Shown in pieces: positions 50,424-58,198 of a stretch of DNA of 64,000 nucleotides (its first letter is position 1; each line of letters opens with the position of its first letter). Below the pieces are notes generated by a model. That model ran no database searches, was not told the DNA's origin, and was given only the letters and a program-made list of their open reading frames with translations. The DNA comes from Acetofilamentum sp. (GTDB lineage: Bacteria; Hydrothermota; 32-111): contig DYMB01000001.1 of assembly GCA_020721805.1 (NCBI GenBank), positions 372,487 to 436,486 on the forward strand, read 5' to 3'. Both the position numbers and the translations under genes were made by a program.

Positions 50424-50963
50424 TTATAAACTTGTTATCGTGTATGTAAGCGTAACCGTTGAAGATGGGTCCACCTCGGGATCGGTATCTTCCCATTTAA
50501 ACTCAACCGCTTGATTCTTGGTAACCCAACCTGTTAGTCTTGGTCCTGTTTCAACATTAACTGATGCTGTTGAATATGCTGTCCAGGGTGCGGCTGGTGT
50601 TGCAGTTCCGTCAGATGTTTTTGCTGTTCCCGTTGGTGCAAAGTAAAGTTGGGATACTGGAACATCAGTACTAAAATCACCTGATGCCACAACATCGAGT
50701 GTATAACCTGCTGCTGCATTACAGAAGATATCCATCAGAACTTCAGTCTCAGCACTTGTTGGGAAATAGTAGCCTGGAAATGTTGTAGGTAAAGTAACGG
50801 ATGTAAGATCAAAAACTAATGCACCAGTGTTGTTTATCCTTATTCCTACCCTTTTAGGAATAAGCAGTTGAACATCTATCGTACGACTTGCTGTCGCTGA
50901 AAAAATTGGAAGAACAGAGAATAGCACGATGATGCCAGTTAAAATCGTTAAAAGTTTTTTCAT
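50424..50963 (-). CDS. Small secreted beta-rich protein, candidate surface-fibre subunit
   Basis: Protein of 179 aa with a signal peptide (about 1-25, ending SATAS) and a single beta-sandwich-like domain: RTIDVQLLIPKRVGIRINNTG with core IPKRVGIRINNTG, then many Thr/Ser/Ala residues. One Cys only. Codon use and composition are visibly less AT-rich than neighbouring genes, as often in highly expressed or recently acquired surface proteins. The C-terminus ends in alternating beta residues (TVTLTYTITSL). Strong AGGAGG before the ATG. Confidence 0.6.
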   Translation of the reverse strand: MKKLLTILTGIIVLFSVLPIFSATASRTIDVQLLIPKRVGIRINNTGALVFDLTSVTLPTTFPGYYFPTSAETEVLMDIFCNAAAGYTLDVVASGDFSTDVPVSQLYFAPTGTAKTSDGTATPAAPWTAYSTASVNVETGPRLTGWVTKNQAVEFKWEDTDPEVDPSSTVTLTYTITSL

Positions 50964-50972
50964 AATACCTCC

Positions 50973-51467
50973 TTAGTATATTGAGTTTAAAGTGAATCTA
51001 AGTTTTGTGTTGTAAATTCCAGCAGGATCATCCCAGTTTATCTTGATTTTAAAATCAAGAGAAAGAATTTGACCTTCATCTTTTGTCTTTCCACCGGTAC
51101 CTATAACTACAGGTTTTGTTAAAGATAAAGGAACAAAATCATCTTTATTCGTCCTTATCTGGACCTTTTCAATACTTATTATATCTCCTGAAGTTGAAAT
51201 GAGATTGTCAAGTGGCTCAACGGTTAAAATCCATTTAACATTACTCTTTATTTTTGCAGTTATAAGATTTAATTTTACAAGTTCTTTCATATCCGGTTTT
51301 ATCTCTCCTAAATCTATACTTGTTGAAGAAAGTTCAAGATACAAAACCTCCTCATTTTGTAAGTTGAAATCTGTTTCTATGGAATACTCGGCATAATTAA
51401 ATTCTGGAAATGAAATGATAATACACAAAATGGTAGAGATTAAAAAGGATCTTTTAATTAAGTTCAT
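50973..51467 (-). CDS. Small secreted beta-rich protein, operon partner
   Basis: Protein of 164 aa; signal peptide about 1-26, then one beta-rich domain ending KINWDDPAGIYNTKLRFTLNSIY with core WDDPAGIYNTKLRFTL, an ending seen in many pilin-like or WxL-like sandwich domains. No Cys after the signal. GGAGTGGAG precedes the ATG at 51467; longer starts lie inside the upstream gene. It overlaps the receiver gene by 14 bases. Possibly a minor subunit or adapter. Confidence 0.6.
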   Translation of the reverse strand: MNLIKRSFLISTILCIIISFPEFNYAEYSIETDFNLQNEEVLYLELSSTSIDLGEIKPDMKELVKLNLITAKIKSNVKWILTVEPLDNLISTSGDIISIEKVQIRTNKDDFVPLSLTKPVVIGTGGKTKDEGQILSLDFKIKINWDDPAGIYNTKLRFTLNSIY

Positions 51468-51825
51468 ACTCCACTCCCTCTTTTTCAATTTCAAAAATTT
51501 TAAAAAAATCAAACAATTCTTCTGGCTCGTTTAATGTAAAAAATATGTTATTATTCTTTCTTAACCTTTTAATATCCTCTATACCGTAATCTCTCGTTAT
51601 CAATATTATTCTCGCAAAAGGAGATATTTGATTTAAAGTTTTTATGGTTTGTTCCTCATTCATAAAAGGAAGATCCTTTGTATCAAGAATTATAATGTTT
51701 GGTTTGTTTAAAAGTGTTGAGGTTAAAAGGTTTATTACATCATCATAAAATTTAAAATTTTTGAATTTTATGTAAACATCACTGACAAATTTTTTATCGG
51801 ATGAGAATAGAAATATTTTTTTCAT
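51454..51825 (-). CDS. Stand-alone degenerate receiver-like protein
   Basis: Protein of 123 aa with a receiver-like alternation of strands and helices. The phospho-Asp position is kept (IIILDTKDLP) and the Thr too (LITRDYG), but the N-terminal acidic pair is SSDK and the conserved Lys-Pro is Asn-Glu-Pro (FTLNEP). Phosphorylation is therefore doubtful. It is the first gene of the surface-protein operon, downstream of an orphan NtrC-type regulator, so it may be a local regulator. Confidence 0.55.
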   Translation of the reverse strand: MKKIFLFSSDKKFVSDVYIKFKNFKFYDDVINLLTSTLLNKPNIIILDTKDLPFMNEEQTIKTLNQISPFARIILITRDYGIEDIKRLRKNNNIFFTLNEPEELFDFFKIFEIEKEGVEYELN

Positions 51826-51943
51826 ACTTTTTAAATATACAACTTTTATGCCATAAATTGAATATTTCTAACTATTATTTAAGTTGAGAGTTAGTCTTTA
51901 GGAGATTTTTTTAAAGGATAAAAATACCCCATTTTGAGGCAAA

Positions 51944-53257
51944 TTATATTCCCCATTTTTTTAATTTTCTATATAATGTTTTCCTATCTATTCCAAGTAT
52001 AGCCGATGCTTTTGTTCTATTCCAGTTTACGGATTCCAATGTTTTTAAGATGTGTTCTTTTTCAAGATTTTTAAGTTTGAAATCCTTCGTCTCTTTTTTC
52101 TCTTTTAAAATTGAGTATGGAAGTGTATCATAAAAAATTCCTTTACCCTCTGAAAGTAAAACAGATCTTTCAATCAGATTTTCAAGTTCTCTTATGTTTC
52201 CTGGCCAGGAATAGTTTTTAAGCAGCTCAAGGATATCATCACCTATCTGAAAATCTTTATGATTTATTCCTCTTTTTAAAAGTATCGATTCAATCAACAA
52301 TGGCAAATCATCTATTCTATCTTTAAGATCTGGAAGTTCAATGTGTAAGGTTTCAAGTCTGTAAAAAAGATCCTCTCTAATTTCCCCATATTTTAAGAGT
52401 TCATCCATTTTTTTATTGGTTGCTGCGATTATTCTTGTATCAACATATATATCAACCACTCCACCTATTCTTCTAAAACTTTTGTTCTCTATTATATGTA
52501 AAATTTTTGCCTGACTTGAAAGGGGTAACTCACCTATTTCATTTAAAAAAAGAGTTCCTTTATTTGCTATTTCAAATAAACCATATTTTCTGTTAAAAGC
52601 TCCAGTAAAAGAGCCTCTTTCATAGCCGAAAAGTTCACTTTCTATTAGATTTTCAGGTAAAGATGCACAGTTTTGCATGATAAAAGCTTCACCATTTCTT
52701 GAAGAATGTTGATGTATATATTTTGCAAGTGTATCCTTACCTGTTCCGGTTGATCCTAAGATTAAAACTGGAAGATCGCTTTTTGCAAATTTTTCTGCTC
52801 TTTTGAGTATCTCCTTCATCTTGCTATTTTTTGTTTTATATTCTATATACTCGTCCTGTTTTGAAAATCTTTCGAAAAGATCCATATTCTCAATATTTTT
52901 CTTAATCTTGTTCAAAATGTTTTTAATATCTTCTATTTTAAATGGTTTTGTTAGAAAATATGCCCCTTCCTTTAAAGCGAGTTTGGTTTGTTCAAGTTCA
53001 CCATATGCAGTCATTATTATTATTTCACATTCTGGTGAAAATTCTTTTATATTTTTTATAAGGTTAAATCCATTGATATCGGGTAGATGAACATCAAGAA
53101 AACATATATCAATGTCGGTTTGCTTTAAAATCTCCATAGCTTTCATTCCTGTGAAAGCTTTGAAAATTGTAAAATTAAAAATTGTCAGAGCATCCGCGAG
53201 TGTATCTGAAAAGTGAACTTCATCATCGATTATTAAAATATTTATTTTCCTTCCCAT
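51944..53257 (-). CDS. NtrC-family response regulator (orphan)
   Basis: Regulator of 437 aa: intact receiver (LIIDDE, phospho-Asp in FLDVHLPD, MTAYGE, LTKPF), AAA+ domain with Walker A GSTGTGKD, GSFTGA in place of GAFTGA, Walker B KGTLFLNE (Asn where Asp is usual, Glu kept at about 240), and a Fis-type helix-turn-helix (KASAILGIDRKTLYRKL). No histidine kinase gene adjoins. A promoter ends six bases before the ATG. It probably controls the surface operon just downstream. Confidence 0.9.
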   Translation of the reverse strand: MGRKINILIIDDEVHFSDTLADALTIFNFTIFKAFTGMKAMEILKQTDIDICFLDVHLPDINGFNLIKNIKEFSPECEIIIMTAYGELEQTKLALKEGAYFLTKPFKIEDIKNILNKIKKNIENMDLFERFSKQDEYIEYKTKNSKMKEILKRAEKFAKSDLPVLILGSTGTGKDTLAKYIHQHSSRNGEAFIMQNCASLPENLIESELFGYERGSFTGAFNRKYGLFEIANKGTLFLNEIGELPLSSQAKILHIIENKSFRRIGGVVDIYVDTRIIAATNKKMDELLKYGEIREDLFYRLETLHIELPDLKDRIDDLPLLIESILLKRGINHKDFQIGDDILELLKNYSWPGNIRELENLIERSVLLSEGKGIFYDTLPYSILKEKKETKDFKLKNLEKEHILKTLESVNWNRTKASAILGIDRKTLYRKLKKWGI

Positions 53258-53263
53258 AAAAAA

Positions 53264-53291
53264 ATTATATTGAATAATTTTCTTTTTTCAA
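53264..53291 (-). promoter_or_regulatory. Promoter of the orphan regulator (predicted leaderless)
   Basis: Minus strand: TTGAAA (53291-53286), 16-base spacer, TATAAT (53269-53264), six Ts, then the ATG at 53257. No Shine-Dalgarno sequence possible. Confidence 0.75.
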
Positions 53292-53310
53292 GTTAAAAAA
53301 TTTTTACTTC

Positions 53311-53338
53311 TTGACACAATAATACAAAAGTATAATAT
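53311..53338 (+). promoter_or_regulatory. Promoter of the rnf operon
   Basis: TTGACA (53311-53316) with TAATAT (53333-53338) at 16 bases; TATAAT at 53331 would give only 14. The ATG is 10 bases beyond, with no Shine-Dalgarno sequence. Nearly or fully leaderless. Divergent from the regulator's promoter. Confidence 0.6.
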
Positions 53339-53348
53339 AACAAATATT

Positions 53349-53768
53349 ATGGATGAAAATATTTTTGGAAAAGTCGTTGGATTTGAAAATGATAGAGTAA
53401 TGGTAAAGATAGATTTTATTTCAGCCTGTTCCTCCTGTCCACACTCAAAGGAATGCTCAATATTTCAGAAGGGTGAACAAAAAATTATACTGGCTGAAAA
53501 TCCAAACAATTATAAGGTTGAGGAAGAAAATTTGGTTGAACTTTTTATAGAGTCAAAAAAGATTTTATTTTTATCCTTTATATTTTATATATTACCCCTT
53601 ATAATGATCTTTCTTTTTTCACTTATAGGATATATTTTAAATTGGAAAGATTTCTTAATCGTTCTTTCAGGTTTTTCAGGTTTTCTTTTTTCTTTTATTT
53701 TTATTCATCTTTTTAATAGGAAATATAAGGAAAATTTTAACCATAAAATAGTGAGGGTTTTAAAATGA
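53349..53768 (+). CDS. RseC/MucC-like membrane protein
   Basis: Protein of 139 aa of the RseC family (SoxR-reducing-system component in gamma-proteobacteria). The N-terminal half has the Cys cluster ACSSCPHSKECSIF, then two transmembrane helices (about 72-92 and 98-118). It heads the rnf operon, as RseC-type genes often do, and may help Rnf assembly or electron transfer. The stop overlaps rnfB. Confidence 0.85.
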   Translation: MDENIFGKVVGFENDRVMVKIDFISACSSCPHSKECSIFQKGEQKIILAENPNNYKVEEENLVELFIESKKILFLSFIFYILPLIMIFLFSLIGYILNWKDFLIVLSGFSGFLFSFIFIHLFNRKYKENFNHKIVRVLK

Positions 53769-54067
53769 TAAAAGAAATACTAATACCAGTTTTGGTTATG
53801 GGGGGATTATCCCTGATATCTGGAGTTTTAATTCTCGTTACAATGAAGGTCTTTGAGACAAAAAGGGATCCTCTTGTAGATGATATTCTTGCTGTTCTTC
53901 CAGGTGTAAACTGTGGAGCATGTGGTTTTGCAGGATGTGAGGCTTTTGCAGTTGAAATGGTTAAAAAGGGAGAGTTGTATAAAATATGTCCGGTTGGGAA
54001 AGAGCCTGTAGCAAACAAAATCAGAGAATTGTTGAAAAAGAATAAAGAAGGAGAAAAGAATGGCTAA
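53765..54067 (+). CDS. rnfB: Minimal RnfB (N-terminal Fe-S domain only)
   Basis: Rnf subunit of only 100 aa. A transmembrane helix (about 5-27) and a [4Fe-4S] domain with C50, C53, C58 and C75 (CGACGFAGC, then ICPVG) match the N-terminal third of RnfB. The two ferredoxin-like domains that follow in ordinary RnfB (180-300 aa) are missing; the frame ends with a Lys-rich tail. It overlaps rseC and rnfC on either side, so the truncation is not a sequence break. Confidence 0.85.
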   Translation: MIKEILIPVLVMGGLSLISGVLILVTMKVFETKRDPLVDDILAVLPGVNCGACGFAGCEAFAVEMVKKGELYKICPVGKEPVANKIRELLKKNKEGEKNG

Positions 54068-55379
54068 GATATATTCTTTTGGAAGAACCGGCGTTCATCC
54101 TGATGAGAGAAAAGATTATACTGAAAACAAACCGATTGAAAAGGTTAAATCTGGTGAATTTTTGTATGTTGCTGTAAATCAACATATTGGTGCTCCAGCA
54201 AAATCTATAGTGAAAGCAGGTGATAGGGTTTTGAAAAATCAGGTGATAGCTAAAGGAGATGCACCTGTAACATCTGTGGTCCATTCGCCTGTTTCTGGAG
54301 AAGTCGTTGAAATAAAAAGTATGATTTTCCCTAACGAACAAAAAAACGAAGTTATAGTTATAAAAAATGATTTTAAAGATGAAAAAGTCTTGGGAACAGA
54401 GACTAAAAGGGAATTCAAAACTAACAGGGAAGAGTTTATTAACGAAATAAAGAATGGTGGAATAATAGGAATGGGTGGAGCAGGATTTCCAACATATGTT
54501 AAGATGAATTCACCAAAAGATAAAAAAATTGACCTTCTTATAGTTAACGGAGCAGAATGTGAGCCATATTTAACAAACGATTACAGGGTTATGCTTGAAT
54601 ATACAAACGATTTTTTAAACGGTATAAGTATAGTTCTTGATAATCTTTCGATCCCTGAATGTTTTGTAGGTATAGAAGAGAATAAAATTAAAGCGTTTGA
54701 ATTACTTTCAGAGAGAGTGGAAGACAAAAGAATTAAAATAAAACTTTTAAAAACTAAGTATCCGCAGGGTGCTGAGAAACAACTCATATATGCTCTTACC
54801 AAAAGGGTTGTTCCAATCAGAAAACTACCATTTGAGGTTGGTGTTATAGTCCAGAATGTCTCCACAATCAAAGCGATATACGATTTGATAGTTTTTAACA
54901 AACCTTTAACTGAAAGGGTTTTAACCTGTACAGGGAAAGGTATAAAGGAACCAAAAAATCTCTATGCTCCCATAGGAATGAGTGTTAGTGAAATAGCGAA
55001 CATCTGTGGAGGCATATATGAAGAGTGTAAATATCTTATAAACGGTGGACCGATGATGGGAAAACCTTTTGCCGATATTTCACTTCCCATAACAAAAACC
55101 ACATCGGGTCTTTTATTTTTAACCGATGAGGAAGTTACAGTAGAGGAGGAAAATCCCTGCATACATTGTGGAAGATGTCTATCTGTTTGTCCAATGGGTT
55201 TGAATCCAACATACCTAAAAGAGGCTTCAGATAGAAGAGAGTATGAAAAGATGGATGATGTTCTTGATTGTATAGAATGTGGTTCCTGTTCCTTCATATG
55301 CCCTGCTTCGAGGGAACTCGCTTCAAGTATAGTAAAAGGTAAACAAAAGTATACTAAATATTTAAAGAGAGGTAAGTGA
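54060..55379 (+). CDS. rnfC: Rnf complex subunit C
   Basis: Cytoplasmic NADH- and flavin-binding subunit, 439 aa. An N-terminal hybrid-barrel region (GVHPDERKDYTENKP, HIGAPAKSIVKAGD), the nucleotide-binding GMGGAGFPTYVK, and two C-terminal [4Fe-4S] motifs (CIHCGRCLSVCPMG, CIECGSCSFICPAS). Full set of ligands. Electrons pass from here to NAD. Overlaps rnfB by eight bases. Confidence 0.97.
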   Translation: MAKIYSFGRTGVHPDERKDYTENKPIEKVKSGEFLYVAVNQHIGAPAKSIVKAGDRVLKNQVIAKGDAPVTSVVHSPVSGEVVEIKSMIFPNEQKNEVIVIKNDFKDEKVLGTETKREFKTNREEFINEIKNGGIIGMGGAGFPTYVKMNSPKDKKIDLLIVNGAECEPYLTNDYRVMLEYTNDFLNGISIVLDNLSIPECFVGIEENKIKAFELLSERVEDKRIKIKLLKTKYPQGAEKQLIYALTKRVVPIRKLPFEVGVIVQNVSTIKAIYDLIVFNKPLTERVLTCTGKGIKEPKNLYAPIGMSVSEIANICGGIYEECKYLINGGPMMGKPFADISLPITKTTSGLLFLTDEEVTVEEENPCIHCGRCLSVCPMGLNPTYLKEASDRREYEKMDDVLDCIECGSCSFICPASRELASSIVKGKQKYTKYLKRGK

Positions 55380-56353
55380 TGTCTCCTAACAATTTTATTA
55401 TCAAACCTGCGCCTTTTTTAAGGGGAAGAGAGGATATCAAGAGTATAATGTGGACCGTTGTTATGGCTCTTATGCCTGCTACTTTATGGGCTATTTATCT
55501 TTACAGATTCAGGGCATTGATGGTTATACTCACAAGTTTGATTTTTACAGAAATTTTTGAGATTCTTTTCTTAAAAATAAGAGGTGTGAAAAATGTTATC
55601 GAAAAATCTTTTGATGGAAGTGCTTTTATAACAGGGCTTTTACTTGCTTTAAATCTTCCCTCCACTTCTCCGATGTGGATGTGTGTTGTAGGATCTTTTG
55701 TCGCCATGCTTTTTGGAAAACATATTTTTGGTGGACTTGGAAGCAATCCATTCAATCCAGCCCTTGTTGCCAGAGTATTTTTATTACTTTCCTTTCCATC
55801 TTTGATGACAAGATGGAGTATTGGTGTTAACCTGACAACACAGACTTTTGCAACCCCCCTTGGAATGTTAAAGACTCAGGGAGTTTCGTCGATAACAAAC
55901 CTTGATTATTTGAAACTCTTCTTTGGATTTCCCATTGAAAATGTTGGGGGAGGTTCAATTGGAGAAATATCAGAGTTTGCAATTTTGATAGGAGGAACAC
56001 TTTTAATTTTTAGAAGGATCATCCCATTTTTTGTTCCTCTTATTTATATTGGTACCGTCTTTGTTTTTACAGCCATATTCAATCTTATCGACCCAACCAG
56101 ATACGCTTCCCCATTTTTCCATATGGTAACCGGTGGACTTTTCCTTGGCGCATTTTTTATGGCAACCGATATGGTTACATCACCGATAACAAGAAAGGGG
56201 AAAGTGATATTCGCTTTTGGTTGCGGATTGATAACATCTATTATTAGACTCTTTGGATCCTATCCAGAAGGCGTCTCTTTCGCGATACTCATAATGGAGG
56301 CTCTGTCTCCAACAATAGAGAAGTTTACGAAAAATAAAAAATTTGGAGAGTGA
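55379..56353 (+). CDS. rnfD: Rnf complex subunit D
   Basis: Membrane subunit with covalent FMN, 324 aa, about nine helices. Motifs GSNPFNPALVAR and FMATDMVTSPIT are typical. The Thr of FATPLGML (about residue 159) matches the FMN attachment site. The ATG of TGATG is preferred over the GTG three bases earlier, given its AGAGG spacing. Confidence 0.96.
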   Translation: MSPNNFIIKPAPFLRGREDIKSIMWTVVMALMPATLWAIYLYRFRALMVILTSLIFTEIFEILFLKIRGVKNVIEKSFDGSAFITGLLLALNLPSTSPMWMCVVGSFVAMLFGKHIFGGLGSNPFNPALVARVFLLLSFPSLMTRWSIGVNLTTQTFATPLGMLKTQGVSSITNLDYLKLFFGFPIENVGGGSIGEISEFAILIGGTLLIFRRIIPFFVPLIYIGTVFVFTAIFNLIDPTRYASPFFHMVTGGLFLGAFFMATDMVTSPITRKGKVIFAFGCGLITSIIRLFGSYPEGVSFAILIMEALSPTIEKFTKNKKFGE

Positions 56354-56354
56354 T

Positions 56355-56960
56355 ATGAAAGATAATTTTATTCAAATTTTTAAACTTTTTTTAATCGCTG
56401 TTATTTCGGCATTTCTTCTTTCACTTGTTAACTCAATTACAAAAGGACCTATAGAAAAGGCTAAAGGTGCTGAAATGATGGAAGCTATAGGAAATATAAT
56501 CCCCGGTTTCACAAGTGAAAAAATATTGAAAGATACAATACTCTATTTTCCGGATGATACTTTTCCTTTTAAGACCTTTATCATTTTAAACCCGGATTCT
56601 TCGATTTATGCTTATTCAATATTAACCTATACTAAGAAAGGTTATGGTGGAACCATTAAAATGATGATTGGTGTTGATGACGATTTTCAAATTACGGGGA
56701 TATATCCTCTCGAATTCTCTGAAACTCCCGGACTTGGAACAAAGATGACTCTGAATGAATTTAAAGATCAATTTATTTCAAAATCTTTATCCAATTTTAA
56801 CTTTAAAGTTAAAAAAGATGGAGGGGATATAGTTGCGATAACTTCAGCAACCATAACCTCAAGAGCCGTTGGAGATTGTATAGAAAAAGGTTTAAAAGTT
56901 CTTGAATCCAGTTTTAAATCAAGCTCCAAAATGACATCAGAAGAGGTGGAAAATGAGTAA
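56355..56960 (+). CDS. rnfG: Rnf complex subunit G
   Basis: Single-helix periplasmic-facing subunit, 201 aa, with covalently bound FMN. GYGGTIKMMIGVD and ETPGLGTKM are family blocks; the flavin-attachment region is AITSATITSRAV, a variant of the usual SGAT in which Gly is Ser. The ATG at 56355 has GGAG in front and stands one base after rnfD. Confidence 0.95.
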   Translation: MKDNFIQIFKLFLIAVISAFLLSLVNSITKGPIEKAKGAEMMEAIGNIIPGFTSEKILKDTILYFPDDTFPFKTFIILNPDSSIYAYSILTYTKKGYGGTIKMMIGVDDDFQITGIYPLEFSETPGLGTKMTLNEFKDQFISKSLSNFNFKVKKDGGDIVAITSATITSRAVGDCIEKGLKVLESSFKSSSKMTSEEVENE

Positions 56961-57597
56961 CATATTAAAGAAAATTTTAAATGGTATTTGGACAAGTAAT
57001 CCAGTTCTTATTTTACTTCTTGGATTCTGTCCTACTCTTGCAGTTTCAACAACTTTGAACAATGCTATTGGAATGGCTTTTGCCGCTACATTCGTTCTTG
57101 TCTCATCAAATATTGTTATATCTACTATAAGAAATTTTGTGCCCAACAAGATGAGAATACCTGTTTTCATAATAGTTATAGCAACTTTTGTTATTTTAGT
57201 TGACCTTGTTATGTATGGATATTTTCCAAAACTCCATAAATCACTTGGAGTCTTTATACCTCTTATTGTTGTCAACTGTATAGTTTTTGGAAGGGCTGAA
57301 GCCTATGCTTCAAAAAATAAAGTTTTTGATTCATTTCTTGATGGTTTAGGAATGGGACTTGGTTTTCTTTTAATCATATCGGTTTTGGCAGCGATAAGGG
57401 AAATAATTGGAAATGGAACATTATGGGGAATAAAACTTTTCGGAGATTCTTATACACCAGCAATTGTAGCGATTCTGCCTCCCGGTGCTTTTTTAACGGT
57501 AGGGTTGATGATTGGTGGTATGAATTTTATCAATATAAAAAATAACGAAAAAGCAAGAATTAAACAAAAACTTGAAAAAGAAAAGGTAAAAATTTAA
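56953..57597 (+). CDS. rnfE: Rnf complex subunit E
   Basis: Polytopic subunit of 214 aa, six helices, paralogue of RnfA and NqrD. The start region NPVLILLLGFCPTLAVSTTL, shown by its core LGFCPTLAVST with the Fe-S ligand Cys, and NCIVFGRAEAYASKN are typical. The paired cysteines in RnfA and RnfE are thought to hold a membrane [2Fe-2S] cluster. Overlaps rnfG by eight bases. Confidence 0.96.
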   Translation: MSNILKKILNGIWTSNPVLILLLGFCPTLAVSTTLNNAIGMAFAATFVLVSSNIVISTIRNFVPNKMRIPVFIIVIATFVILVDLVMYGYFPKLHKSLGVFIPLIVVNCIVFGRAEAYASKNKVFDSFLDGLGMGLGFLLIISVLAAIREIIGNGTLWGIKLFGDSYTPAIVAILPPGAFLTVGLMIGGMNFINIKNNEKARIKQKLEKEKVKI

Positions 57598-57611
57598 AGG
57601 TAAGGTGTGAT

Positions 57612-58193
57612 ATGTTAAAATTATTGATAATAACCATAGACTCTATGTTGATCTCCAACATAATTTTGATAAAGTTTCTGGGTATATGTGCATATATAGG
57701 TGTTTCAAAAAAACAGGAAACTGCTGCTGGAATGGGATTTGCTGTTATCTTTGTTATGGTGATGGCTACCATTATATCTTATCTTCTTAAAATTTATATT
57801 TTAAACCCATTAAAACTTGAGTATTTACAAACTATAGTTTTTATATTCGTAATAGCGGCTTTAGTCCAGATCGTTGAAATAACTATGAAAAAAATAGCTC
57901 CGGCCCTTTTCGATGCACTTGGAATATATCTTCCTTTGATAACAACCAACTGCACAATATTGGGAGTAGCCTTATTGAATATTCAAAAAAATTATAATTT
58001 TATAGAGACTTTAATCTTCTCTCTTTCAACCGGAATAGGTTATTTTATAGCCATATACCTTTTTGCTGGAATAAGAGAAAAACTTGATTGGGCTGATGTC
58101 CCACAACCATTCAAAGGCTCAGCGATAGGTATAATTACCGCAGGTTTAATGTCTCTTGCATTTTTTGGTTTTTCGGGCCTTGTTAAAATGTAA
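57612..58193 (+). CDS. rnfA: Rnf complex subunit A
   Basis: Polytopic subunit of 193 aa, six helices. Family blocks are LIKFLGICAYIGVSKK with the cluster Cys, LPLITTNCTILGVALLN and GIREKLDWADVPQPFKG with core REKLDWADVPQ. AAGGTGTGA precedes the ATG. Last rnf structural gene; apbE follows after five bases. Confidence 0.97.
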   Translation: MLKLLIITIDSMLISNIILIKFLGICAYIGVSKKQETAAGMGFAVIFVMVMATIISYLLKIYILNPLKLEYLQTIVFIFVIAALVQIVEITMKKIAPALFDALGIYLPLITTNCTILGVALLNIQKNYNFIETLIFSLSTGIGYFIAIYLFAGIREKLDWADVPQPFKGSAIGIITAGLMSLAFFGFSGLVKM

Positions 58194-58198
58194 ACAGA

